Origin: JBBQTU01 sp038213005
Lineage (GTDB): Bacteria; Planctomycetota; Phycisphaerae; Tepidisphaerales; Tepidisphaeraceae
Length of the DNA: 20,603 nt
Direction: 5' to 3'
Assembly (NCBI GenBank): GCA_038213005.1
Contig: JBBQTU010000047.1
Coordinates: 1 to 20,603, forward strand
Each line of letters opens with the position of its first letter. The first letter of the stretch is position 1. The notes beneath the pieces are model-generated. The model saw only the letters and a list, made by a program, of their open reading frames with translations, was not told the DNA's origin and searched no databases. Both the position numbers and the translations under genes were made by a program. Shown here one piece after another: positions 1 to 6,830 of this stretch.

Positions 1-16
1 AATTCTAGCGGAGGCG

Positions 17-366
17 TTTGTGTCGCCCTTACAGGGACTGCAGATGTTGCGGACTGATTCCCTGGGGGACGATGCCCTGGTTGTTCTACACAGCTTGTGT
101 GGAACAGTAAGTAGTGGCGTCTGTTTGAGTTGGGGTGCCAACCTCACCCGCAAGCATCGCGGTACCTCCCCGAAAGGCTCCGGCCGGGGCGGCCGGGCCA
201 CTGTGGAACGCCTGGCCCCTGGGGCGCTGGCCTCGGGGCGTCGTGAGGCGTGTCTGCTATGCGAGAGTTCTGAGCTGGGGCTCCGGGCGAAGTGAGCGCC
301 AGGACTTGTGTAGAACAATGAGGGCGATGCCCCAGGCTTATGAAGTTCGCCCCGTTGGGGCTGAGA
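17..366. repeat. Long dispersed repeat, copy 1
   Basis: About 350 bp that closely match 9856-10204 in the same orientation, with a few short indels and scattered substitutions. Both copies start at TTTGTGTCGCCCTTACAGGG and end near a CGCCCC...GGGCTGA segment. Inside is a hairpin at 82-106, TGTTCTACACA / TGTGTGGAACA around a 3-nt loop, with one G-T pair. The CCCTGGTTGTTCTACACA segment near the start is echoed in inverted form near the end (TTGTGTAGAACA...AGGGCGATGCCCCAGG), so the element could fold on itself as a whole. Substitutions and indels do not keep any reading frame, so I treat the small ORFs here as spurious. Origin and function are unknown. Confidence 0.85.
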
Positions 367-447
367 ATTGGTGCCCGTTGATCTCGCGGGATGCCGGTCT
401 GAACGCCGAGTCAATCTGCGGGGGACAGGCTGCTGGGTGGTCCTCCC

Positions 448-487
448 GGCGGCATGCCGCCTCGTTAAAGCGGTGGCATGCCACCGC
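448..487. repeat. Two CATG-centred palindromes
   Basis: GGCGGCATGCCGCC (448-461) and GCGGTGGCATGCCACCGC (470-487) are both perfect palindromes and are 8 bp apart. They share the core GGCATGCC. The pair looks like a REP-type palindromic unit and lies in non-coding DNA just after the long repeat. Function is unknown; it could form hairpins in RNA or bind a dimeric protein. Confidence 0.6.
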
Positions 488-787
488 ACTCCAAGTTGAT
501 GGCGGGCGTGAGAGGGCGTGTGCGGTCGGGGAGTTGGGATTTGAAGTTGATCACGGTGATGCGGTGGGTTGGGTTCGCTGTATGGGAGGCGGGATTGACG
601 CGCGAGCGGGATGGGCGGCCTAGGGCGGCTGGCCCCACTTTTCGAGGGCTGGACGGCAGGAGATGGGTGGCCGGGGGCACACCCGGGATTCAGTGACAGG
701 CGACGGGCAGCGTCTGCTGGGGCATGGGCATCAGACCAGGCGACAGACATCGTCATTACGGTATTGGTTCTAACGCTCTGCCAAGGC
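488..787. other. Non-coding stretch, nothing recognised
   Basis: GC-rich DNA between the CATG palindromes and the TPR remnant. The reading frames here give low-complexity Arg/Gly-rich translations with no recognisable motif. I see no RNA gene, clear promoter or repeat. Confidence 0.5.
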
Positions 788-1010
788 ATGGCCCAACTCA
801 CCATCCAACAAACCTTCGACCTGGCCTTGCGGCACCATCGGGCCGGATGTCTCCAGCAGGCCGAGCCGCTTTACCGGGAGATTCTCGGCCGGCAAGGCAA
901 CCACGCCGACACTCACATGCTCATTCCGGGGGTACCGGCCTGAGGATGCCACCCAGGTTGATCGACGTCGGGCGCAGCGCGGAAAAACAGCCCGGAAAGA
1001 CACTCCTGAT
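788..1010 (+). pseudogene. TPR-repeat protein, N-terminal remnant, frameshifted
   Basis: From the ATG at 788 the translation begins MAQLTIQQTFDLALRHHRAG and continues to QQAEPLYREILGRQGNHADTHML. This is the usual start of a bacterial tetratricopeptide-repeat protein: helix A with AL..H..G, then AE.LYR.IL and HAD. The frame stops at 941-943. In another frame the DNA goes on with something like LIDVGRSAEKQPGK, which resembles the next degenerate TPR helix, so a small indel probably broke the gene near 930. Nothing TPR-like can be followed past about 1010. Intact relatives usually run for hundreds of residues and often carry a glycosyltransferase or sulfotransferase domain, absent here. The right edge is approximate. 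The start is clear; the decay history is inferred. Confidence 0.55.
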
Positions 1011-1155
1011 GGTGTCTTGCCGAGCCGTATTTACTCGTGAGCCCTTGCCACCACAAAAGGCGGGGTTGGTCACGAGCTTCATTGAATGATAGTTCCGTGG
1101 CTCTGGACCGCTCAAGCAAACCCAAGCGGTCAACATCACGCAACGCGGGCCGGGA

Positions 1156-2481
1156 TCAGTTCTTCGCGGACGGGGCTTTGTCGGCCGGCTTTACCCACGC
1201 CTCTCCGCCGGCAACACAGATGCTCTCAAAGCGAAGTTCCTGGGGCTGGTCGGCGACGAAGATCGGCTCGATCTCCAGCGTATGCTCGACCTTGGGGTCC
1301 AGACCATCAGCCAGGACGTGGTTCAGGTGGACATTGCCGTTGGCGGATTTGGCGAACGAACCGGCATCGAACTCATTCTTTCCGGCATCCGTGGGCTTGG
1401 CATCGGGGCGGGCGACGAGCTGCCCGTCGATGTAGACGTGGTACTTGCCGGACTTGGAGGTCGATTCGCCGAACAACTGGACATAGCTGCCGCTGAAGCG
1501 GACGCTGAGGCGAGACACTTCCTGAGTGGCCGGGGTCTTCTTATCGGCGCCGGCGGCCGGCTCGCTGCGGTTGGAGGCGATAGTCTGGTCATCCAGCCAG
1601 CGGCTCATGAGCATGTCGTAGTACGCGGAAGTAAGGTTTGGGCGGCCAACCTTCCAACCGGCCGGCGGCTCACCCAGCGAGGAGATGCGGACGCGGGCAT
1701 TCTTCATGTAGGTGTCGGCGTTGAGCATTTTTTCCGGGGCGGCGCAGACGACCTTGTCCTGCACGCCCTTCTGAAAGGCCGTCATGGCGGCGTCGGCGAA
1801 GAGGGAATATCCGGCTTCGCAGGGATGCACCCCGTCGGCCGGCCAGATCTCCTTGGCGGTGATCTTCTTGCCCGCGATGCGCTCCTGGGCCAGGGCGATG
1901 GCATCGCCTACGACCGTGTGATACGCCGCGGATATCTTGAGGTGGGCCGTGCGCCGCTTCATCTTGTCCAGCGGATCGTTCATGTTCCACTCGAACGGGA
2001 AGATCACCTGCACCACCGGGGCCTTGCCATCGACGATGATGCGGCGTGCGAGGGACTCATACGAGGCGAGGGGCACCGGGGTATCGGAGTAGATATCGTC
2101 ATTGGCGGAGAAGTCGAGGAACACCAGGTCGGGGTTGTGCCGCAGGCAATCGCGGTCGAGGCGGAAGACGCCCAGTTGCGAGCCGGTGCCGCCGATGGCG
2201 CCGTCCCAGAAGGTGAAGTGCGCCTGGGGATAAGCGGCCGTCAGCCGCTGGCCCGTGAGGGCGCGGTAGCTGGTCAGGTTGGGGTCGGCAGCATTGGCGC
2301 CCCAGGTAAGCGAAGCGCCGAAGAAGACCACATTGAGGGCCTCGCCGGCCTTGGCCCTGGCGTCAAAATCAGCAAAGCTGGGCGATGCGGCCTGAAGCGG
2401 GCTGAGAGTCGCCAGAAGACTGAGCACACCCACGCCTCCGCACAATAGTCTACGAGAAAAAGTCATCTTGACGCCACGCAT
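1156..2481 (-). CDS. Secreted SGNH/GDSL-family hydrolase
   Basis: A 441-residue protein with an N-terminal signal peptide (Arg-rich start, hydrophobic CGGVGVLSLLATL, likely cleavage after LQA near residue 31). The SGNH blocks are in order: FFGASLTWG with nucleophile Ser57, GGTGSQ around residues 98-102 (block II Gly), SANDD with Asn127 (block III), and DGVHP with Asp216 and His219 (block V). After about residue 240 comes a second region rich in beta-type sequence (VRFSGSYVQLFGESTS, YHVYIDGQL) that may be a sandwich or carbohydrate-binding part. The family cleaves esters, often acetyl groups on carbohydrates or lipids; the substrate here cannot be told. Start: ATG at 2481 abuts an AAGGG, leaving no spacer; ATG at 2466 is an alternative and would give a tidier signal peptide. 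No partner gene adjoins it. Confidence 0.85.
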   Translation of the reverse strand: MRGVKMTFSRRLLCGGVGVLSLLATLSPLQAASPSFADFDARAKAGEALNVVFFGASLTWGANAADPNLTSYRALTGQRLTAAYPQAHFTFWDGAIGGTGSQLGVFRLDRDCLRHNPDLVFLDFSANDDIYSDTPVPLASYESLARRIIVDGKAPVVQVIFPFEWNMNDPLDKMKRRTAHLKISAAYHTVVGDAIALAQERIAGKKITAKEIWPADGVHPCEAGYSLFADAAMTAFQKGVQDKVVCAAPEKMLNADTYMKNARVRISSLGEPPAGWKVGRPNLTSAYYDMLMSRWLDDQTIASNRSEPAAGADKKTPATQEVSRLSVRFSGSYVQLFGESTSKSGKYHVYIDGQLVARPDAKPTDAGKNEFDAGSFAKSANGNVHLNHVLADGLDPKVEHTLEIEPIFVADQPQELRFESICVAGGEAWVKPADKAPSAKN

Positions 2482-2487
2482 CCCTTC

Positions 2488-2691
2488 TTAGTTGCCAGGT
2501 TTCCACACGTCCGCCCAAGGCACCGGCGTGCCCATAGACGCAACACAAACTCTCTTCTCATACCACACGATGGCGTCCTTGTTGTCAATGAATGCCGCGG
2601 TGACCAGAACAAGGCACATGGGCTCGCCCGTAAATAGTTTGATGATCTCAGAGGTGAGGTGAAGCCGGGTCCGGAAACACAGTGCCTCCAT
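2488..2691 (-). CDS. Doubtful small hypothetical protein
   Basis: An open frame of 67 codons ending 6 nt before the SGNH hydrolase start, on the same strand. The translation includes KLFTGEPMCLVLVTAAFIDN and ends GTPVPWADVWKPGN. I do not recognise it. In favour: an operon-like gap to the next gene and a fairly balanced residue composition. Against: short length, no clear ribosome binding site and no family match that I know. It could also be the tail of a decayed gene. Confidence 0.25.
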   Translation of the reverse strand: MEALCFRTRLHLTSEIIKLFTGEPMCLVLVTAAFIDNKDAIVWYEKRVCVASMGTPVPWADVWKPGN

Positions 2692-2704
2692 ACTTTAGGG
2701 GTTC

Positions 2705-2734
2705 GTTGCGTTTTTCCCGCATTGAAAACGCAAC
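2705..2734. repeat. Perfect 10-bp inverted repeat
   Basis: GTTGCGTTTT (2705-2714) and AAAACGCAAC (2725-2734) are exact inverted copies around a 10-nt spacer. The repeat lies downstream of the minus-strand gene ending at 2849 and just upstream of the small ORF at 2691. It could be a transcript-end hairpin for the former or an operator. No U-run follows in the minus direction, so it is not a classical intrinsic terminator. Confidence 0.5.
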
Positions 2735-2848
2735 ACGGGCGCGCGGCAATTGGATGGACGTGATGGATTGGCAGGTGGTTGGCGGTTTCTGGAGAGAGTC
2801 TGAAGAATTTGCCGGAGGTCAGTCAAACCTGCGTTGGGGGGGTGATCG

Positions 2849-3643
2849 TCATTCCGCATCCTGCTGGATGATGCGGGCGACGAAGGGCAGGCAGGAGAGG
2901 TTGGACAGGACTTCGCGGTAGTTCTGCTGATGGGTGGAACCGATGCAGAGGCACTGGTCTTTGGTTGCGCCGATGCGGCCGGGGGACTGGGGCATGAACT
3001 GGATTGAGGGGTCGATCGCCTTGACGCGCTGGCGGCATTCGGGCGTGCTCGGGATGGCGAACTCGTAGCCGACGGCGACTTTTCCGGTGCCATCGCCGAG
3101 CAGGCCCTGGTCATCCAGTTGCTTCAAGTCCAGCGTGATCTTGGCGGCATTGGCGGCGTCGGTGGCTTTGGCCTGGTCGATCAGTTTCTGGGCGGACTCG
3201 CAGTTTTCCAGCTTGGTGACGGGACGCTGGGGCGAGGATGAGCCATCGATGGTGACATAGTCGTGGTGCCAGGAGAGTTGGACGAAGTCGTTGGGCTTGA
3301 GCGTGCGCACGGTCTTCAGGAGGGCGGGATCGCCCTTGGGCTGGCGATCGAAGTCGCTCACCTGGATGACAAACGAGTCGTGCTTCTGGGCGTACTGGCT
3401 GTAGGGGGCGTAGGTGGTGTAGGCGAGAATCTTGAAGTTGGCGAATTCGCCGGACTCGCCACAGCGGTCGGGGCAGAATGCGGTCAGGCCGCGGCAGAGT
3501 TGATACTGCACGCCGTCGAATCGGGCGACGGTCTGATGGTCGGCGAGGAGTTGGCGCTTTTCGGCGGGCGAGGTGGCTGGGGCGGCGGAGGCCTGGACGC
3601 TCAAGAGTCCACTCAATATTACTGCGACGATAGTCTGTTTCAT
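2849..3643 (-). CDS. Cysteine-rich secreted protein of unknown function
   Basis: A 264-residue protein with a clear signal peptide (MKQTIVAVILSGLLSVQASA, cleavage near residue 20). The start has a good ribosome binding site, AAAGGTAG, placed 3 nt before the ATG. The mature part holds eight cysteines: one in LCRG, two in FCPDRC, one in ENC, one in PEC, two in QCLC and one in LSC. It also has an aromatic/histidine segment, QLSWHHDYVT, followed by PQRPVTKLE. The C-terminus, GSTHQQNYREVLSNLSCLPF, looks well ordered. I do not recognise a named family; the paired cysteines suggest disulfides or metal binding in the periplasm. It lies downstream of nrfHA on the same strand, but a 270-bp gap with repeats separates them, so co-transcription is uncertain. 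Confidence 0.75.
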   Translation of the reverse strand: MKQTIVAVILSGLLSVQASAAPATSPAEKRQLLADHQTVARFDGVQYQLCRGLTAFCPDRCGESGEFANFKILAYTTYAPYSQYAQKHDSFVIQVSDFDRQPKGDPALLKTVRTLKPNDFVQLSWHHDYVTIDGSSSPQRPVTKLENCESAQKLIDQAKATDAANAAKITLDLKQLDDQGLLGDGTGKVAVGYEFAIPSTPECRQRVKAIDPSIQFMPQSPGRIGATKDQCLCIGSTHQQNYREVLSNLSCLPFVARIIQQDAE

Positions 3644-3728
3644 GGTCTACCTTTCATCTGGTTGCATAATGATATTACCGTCGGCGAGGCAACGGTGCGA
3701 TGTGGCGGCCGAGTTGGCTGATCAGGGA

Positions 3729-3849
3729 GTTCGCGGCGGGCCGAGCCGGGGGTGTGCCATCGCACGTCAGAGACGTGCGCCACGAGGGCGAGGGTTCGCG
3801 GCGGGCCGAGCTGGGGGTGTGCCATCGCACGTCGGAGACGTGCGCCACG
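3729..3849. repeat. Two direct 56-bp repeats, each with a hairpin
   Basis: 3729-3784 and 3794-3849 are copies that differ at only two positions, with a period of 65 bp. Each contains the stem CGCACGTC / GACGTGCG around a 3-nt loop (3761-3779 and 3826-3844). They lie in the gap between the nrfA stop and the next gene on the same strand. They may act as transcript-end structures or be a mobile palindromic unit that was duplicated. No U-run follows. Confidence 0.75.
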
Positions 3850-3913
3850 GGCTTCGTGGCTTGGTCTCGCGGCGCGTGGGGGACGAGTTCTATTTCGCTG
3901 GCGGCGGATCGGG

Positions 3914-5359
3914 TTATTGGATCGGTTTGGTGGCGGGTTGTGTTGCGGGTGCGGCGGCGCGGGCTTCGTTGGCCATGACTTGCGCCTGGCGGGAATAGTC
4001 GATGCTTTCGGCCAGGACGCGGGCGAGTTCCTGAGCCGCGTGGAAGCCCATGGAGTTTTCCGCGGCGACGAAGTCAAGGCGCCACTGCGCTTTGCGCTGG
4101 AGTTCGAGGATTGGGGCGAGCTTGGCCGGGTCGACGCCGGCGGTCTTGGCGGCTTTGATGGCGTCGAGCATCTGGATCATCGCCTCGCCGGAGCGGCTGA
4201 GTAGCGCGAAGTGGCGGTCCTGGATCGACTCCACGCGAGCTTTGAGTTCGGTTTCGGGGACAGGGTGGCAGGGCTGGCAGGCGCGGTTGATCATGAGCAT
4301 GGGACTGCGCACCCAGTGGTCGGAGTATTTCATGGCGCCGTCACGCACATACGGCATGTGACAATCGGCGCAGGCTACGCCGGCGCGGGCGTGGGTGCCC
4401 TGGCTCCAGACTTCAAACTCCGGGTGCTGGGCCTTGAGCAGTTCGGCGCCGGTTTCGGCGTGCTGCCAGTCGTAGAATCGGTGGCCATCGGCGAACTTGA
4501 ACTTGTCGTAGAAGCTTTCGATCTGCTCGACCTTGAGGCCGCTAGCCCAGGGGAACACCAGAGTGGTCTTGGGGCCGCAGTAGTATTCGACATGGCACTG
4601 GCCGCAGACGTAGGAGCGCATCTCCTGGCGGGTGGCATCGCGATTGGGGTCGTAGTCCTTGATGCCCTGGCTGGCCTTGAGGGCCTTGATGCCGGCGATG
4701 AAGCCGGGGCGGGTGACGCGAAGTTCCATGGTTTCGGGGCTGTGGCAATCGACACACGAGACGGGATGGTGCTGACCCATGTCCGTGAGCATCTTGCTGG
4801 CGTCCCAGTAGTCCATGGTGCAGCTCTTGACGAAGCCTTTCCAGGTCTGCTCGTCTTTGGTGGCGGCGGGATCGACTTCGGCACCGAGTTTGCGATAGAG
4901 CGGCATGACGGATGCGTGGCAGTGCAGGCAGGAGCCGGGCTGTTTGCGCTCGACGGTGCGGCGGGTGGATTCCTGATCCTGGAGCATGAAGGCGTGGCCG
5001 CGACGGTCGCGGTAGTCGAGAGAGAAGGCATAGCCGGCAAACATGCGGGTGAGCCAGGGATCGCGGACGGCCTTCTCGGCCGGGAGGGAGCCTTCGGCCT
5101 CCGCCCCGCCGCCGTACTTTGTCTTGGTGGGCGTGGCGGTCTTGAGATAGCCCTGATACTCGCGTGGCCAGTTCATGCCCCACTGCTTGGCGTCGACGGT
5201 GTCTTCGGTGACGTTGACGATCTTGAGGTAGGGGTTCTTCGCCTCCTGCTTGCGCTGGACGATGTTGACCAGCAGTGCCGCGATGGCGGCTGTCACCACG
5301 GCGGCGACGAGGGCAACGACAATGAAGGCCAGAGTCCGACCTTTACGCATTTTCAACAT
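3914..5359 (-). CDS. nrfA: Ammonia-forming cytochrome c nitrite reductase, catalytic subunit
   Basis: Reduces nitrite to ammonium with six electrons, outside the cytoplasmic membrane. The ATG at 5359 has a strong ribosome binding site (GAGGAG, 6 nt spacer) and lies 10 nt after the nrfH stop; this gives 481 residues. Residues 10-33 form a membrane anchor or signal segment. Five haem motifs are visible: CLHCH (144-148), CVDCH (202-206), CGQCH (252-256), CADCH (330-334) and CQPCH (361-365). The NrfA signature CGQCHVEYY supplies Glu258 and catalytic Tyr259; KAQH at 309-312 supplies the calcium ligands Lys and Gln and catalytic His312. A STRR segment (131-134) fits the active-site arginine. The first motif has His where most NrfA have Lys (CxxCK), so this is an all-CxxCH NrfA. 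The tail is Ala/Pro/Thr/Gln-rich. The family and pathway are well supported; kinetics are unknown. Confidence 0.95.
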   Translation of the reverse strand: MLKMRKGRTLAFIVVALVAAVVTAAIAALLVNIVQRKQEAKNPYLKIVNVTEDTVDAKQWGMNWPREYQGYLKTATPTKTKYGGGAEAEGSLPAEKAVRDPWLTRMFAGYAFSLDYRDRRGHAFMLQDQESTRRTVERKQPGSCLHCHASVMPLYRKLGAEVDPAATKDEQTWKGFVKSCTMDYWDASKMLTDMGQHHPVSCVDCHSPETMELRVTRPGFIAGIKALKASQGIKDYDPNRDATRQEMRSYVCGQCHVEYYCGPKTTLVFPWASGLKVEQIESFYDKFKFADGHRFYDWQHAETGAELLKAQHPEFEVWSQGTHARAGVACADCHMPYVRDGAMKYSDHWVRSPMLMINRACQPCHPVPETELKARVESIQDRHFALLSRSGEAMIQMLDAIKAAKTAGVDPAKLAPILELQRKAQWRLDFVAAENSMGFHAAQELARVLAESIDYSRQAQVMANEARAAAPATQPATKPIQ

Positions 5360-5369
5360 GTGAATCTCC

Positions 5370-5843
5370 TCATCGCATTGCTCCATGGCCGACGCCGCGG
5401 TGACAGTGCACGCATCGGACCGCATTGGGGCCGCTGGTGCTGCCGCGGACGATTTCGTGGACGAAATCACTGTGGCAACGAATACAGTTATCTTGAAGGA
5501 TCTGGCTGTTGCCCGGCTTGATCATGACCGGCTCGTGGAAATCCTGGAACGTGAAGCCCTTGGAGTGGTGGTAGCCGTTGGAGGCCTTGGCCATGTATTT
5601 GCCGACAAGATCGGTGGGAACGTGGCAGTCGTTACAGGTGGCGACAGCGTGGTGGCCGCCCTTTCGCCACGAGTCGTACTGATCGTTCATGATGTGGCAA
5701 TTCTTACAGGCGGCCGGGTCGTCGGACATATAAGACAGGCCGGAGGCGTACTGCATGGTGTAGGCGCCCATCCCGCCCAGCATGCCGAGCAGTAAAGCCA
5801 GAAAGAATGCGTTTCTAGACAACCAGCGCCTCACGATGGGCAA
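5370..5843 (-). CDS. nrfH: Cytochrome c nitrite reductase small subunit, quinol dehydrogenase
   Basis: Membrane-anchored tetrahaem protein of the NapC/NirT family that oxidises quinol and passes electrons to NrfA. One N-terminal membrane helix (residues 11-30) is followed by four haem motifs: CKNCH (46-50), CNDCH (70-74), CIRCH (120-124) and CVHCH (144-148). The first is CxxCHxM, with Met52 in the place of the unusual Met haem ligand known for NrfH. Length (about 157 residues) is normal. The start is uncertain: TTG at 5843 is only 3 nt from a GAAGGAG motif, whereas GTG at 5834 is 12 nt from it; no ATG is available before the membrane helix. nrfA follows after 10 nt, so the two form an operon. 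Confidence 0.95.
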   Translation of the reverse strand: MPIVRRWLSRNAFFLALLLGMLGGMGAYTMQYASGLSYMSDDPAACKNCHIMNDQYDSWRKGGHHAVATCNDCHVPTDLVGKYMAKASNGYHHSKGFTFQDFHEPVMIKPGNSQILQDNCIRCHSDFVHEIVRGSTSGPNAVRCVHCHRGVGHGAMR

Positions 5844-5970
5844 TTGCTCCTTCGCCTGTTACGAAGCATTACACTGCCAGACGAGCCGCACTGCAACATA
5901 AAAAAGATGCAGCGTAAGCCCGGGGATCGACAGTTCCACGAGAGTGTCGCAGGTTGCCCGGGGAATTGCC

Positions 5971-5984
5971 TTGATCTGCATCAA
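5971..5984. promoter_or_regulatory. FNR/CRP-type binding site upstream of nrfHA
   Basis: TTGATCTGCATCAA has both perfect FNR half-sites (TTGAT-N4-ATCAA). Its centre is about 134 nt before the nrfH start, in the only intergenic space between vapC and nrfH. If the site sits at -41.5, transcription would begin near 5936. The expected -10 region there is weak (GACACT-like), as is common for activated promoters. The site fits oxygen- or nitric-oxide-responsive control of nitrite ammonification by an FNR or Dnr homologue; this role is inferred. Confidence 0.7.
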
Positions 5985-6021
5985 GCAGGTGCCGATTATC
6001 CGAGCAGATGCTCCTGCGCGG

Positions 6022-6468
6022 TCAGCCAGACACGGCTTCATCAAGAAGCACGGTGTTCAGGCCTGGCACTTGTTTGAGTCCTCGATCATTTGTCAGAAGC
6101 AGATCGCAGCGCATGGAACGCGCCGTAGCGGCGTGAATCGCGTCGGGGGTTCGCAGGGAGGGCATTGCAGCACGCAAACTGGCAGCATCAAGTAGAATCG
6201 ACTGCCCAATGCGTTGAAGCTGAATGTCGGAGTTCAACAGGAGATCCCGATAATCACACTGGAGCCGCTGATCTGAATCGCGAAGCGGCCGAACCATGAC
6301 TTCCAGAAGGGCCAACTCGCTTGTGATGATCTGGATTGTTCCCTCCCGCGCGGCCGTCCATAGGGGCAGGAGGGCGGGCGCATATTTCGAATGGGATTCA
6401 ACTGTGTAGACCAGGATCTGCGTGTCAACGTAAACGACGCCGCCTTGCGGCAGGCTCAACGCTCCCAT
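6022..6468 (-). CDS. PIN-domain ribonuclease toxin, VapC-like
   Basis: A 148-residue PIN-domain protein from the ATG at 6468. Acidic metal-binding residues fit the family: Asp15 in YVDTQILVY, a glutamate in SELALLEV (Glu51 or Glu56), Asp109 in RTPDAIHAATA and Asp128 in LLTNDRG. VapC toxins cut tRNA or rRNA with magnesium and are held inactive by the antitoxin. The start overlaps the end of the antitoxin gene by 13 nt, as in translationally coupled vapBC pairs. An upstream in-frame start at 6510 would lengthen the overlap and adds no conserved residues. The RNA target cannot be predicted. Confidence 0.85.
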   Translation of the reverse strand: MGALSLPQGGVVYVDTQILVYTVESHSKYAPALLPLWTAAREGTIQIITSELALLEVMVRPLRDSDQRLQCDYRDLLLNSDIQLQRIGQSILLDAASLRAAMPSLRTPDAIHAATARSMRCDLLLTNDRGLKQVPGLNTVLLDEAVSG

Positions 6469-6710
6469 GAGTTGCGCTCCTGCTGGAAATCCCGCTCGAC
6501 CTGCTCCCATTGCTTGGGCGTGCGATGTCGCTCGGGAAGATTTGCGATCAGTTCCATGATGGAGGTGCGTTTCTGAGCCGCTGCCGCCTCCGAGACGATG
6601 CGCGCGACGATCTGGCCGCCGTCATTGGCGATGACGATCTCCTCACCCTGTGAAGAGCGGTCTATCAGTTCGGTGAGTGTCAGTTGTGCTTGCTTGATGC
6701 TGACCGTCAT
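6456..6710 (-). CDS. Phd/YefM-type antitoxin of the PIN toxin
   Basis: An 84-residue protein. The first half is the Phd/YefM DNA-binding fold: MTVSIKQAQLTLTELIDRSS, then GEEIVIANDGGQIVARIV. The second half (ELIANLPERHRTPKQWEQVE) is charged and would wrap around the toxin. GAGGG lies 5 nt before the ATG. It is the first gene of the pair and overlaps the toxin gene. As a DNA-binding antitoxin it probably represses its own promoter, which has a good -10 box at 6729-6734. Confidence 0.85.
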   Translation of the reverse strand: MTVSIKQAQLTLTELIDRSSQGEEIVIANDGGQIVARIVSEAAAAQKRTSIMELIANLPERHRTPKQWEQVERDFQQERNSWER

Positions 6711-6728
6711 AAGTACCCTCTGAAGTTC

Positions 6729-6734
6729 ATTATA
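6729..6734 (-). promoter_or_regulatory. -10 box of the vapBC-like operon
   Basis: TATAAT on the minus strand, 18 nt before the antitoxin ATG. A matching -35 is not clear at 17 bp (TCCCTG). The predicted transcript would start near 6722 and have a leader of about 12 nt. Confidence 0.45.
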
Positions 6735-6830
6735 ACCGGTCTGTACACCATCAGGGAGAGGTTCGCGTGTCAGAAGCGGTTGCCCTGAGGAGGAGGCTGG
6801 CGAGGCTTCCTCCTCAGCCTTGAGCGTCGG

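Noticed and set aside
20..623. Small open frames inside repeat copy 1
   Set aside because: The equivalent region in copy 2 has frame-breaking indels, and changes are not synonymous-biased.
1282..2448. A 388-codon plus-strand frame opposite the SGNH hydrolase
   Set aside because: Antisense shadow; the minus-strand frame has a signal peptide and all SGNH blocks.
3729..3849. CRISPR-like direct repeats
   Set aside because: Only two units, each 56 bp with a 9-bp spacer, and no cas genes. Not an array.
4211..5521. A 436-codon open frame on the plus strand opposite nrfA
   Set aside because: Val/Gly/Ala/Leu-rich antisense shadow. The five haem motifs prove the minus-strand gene.
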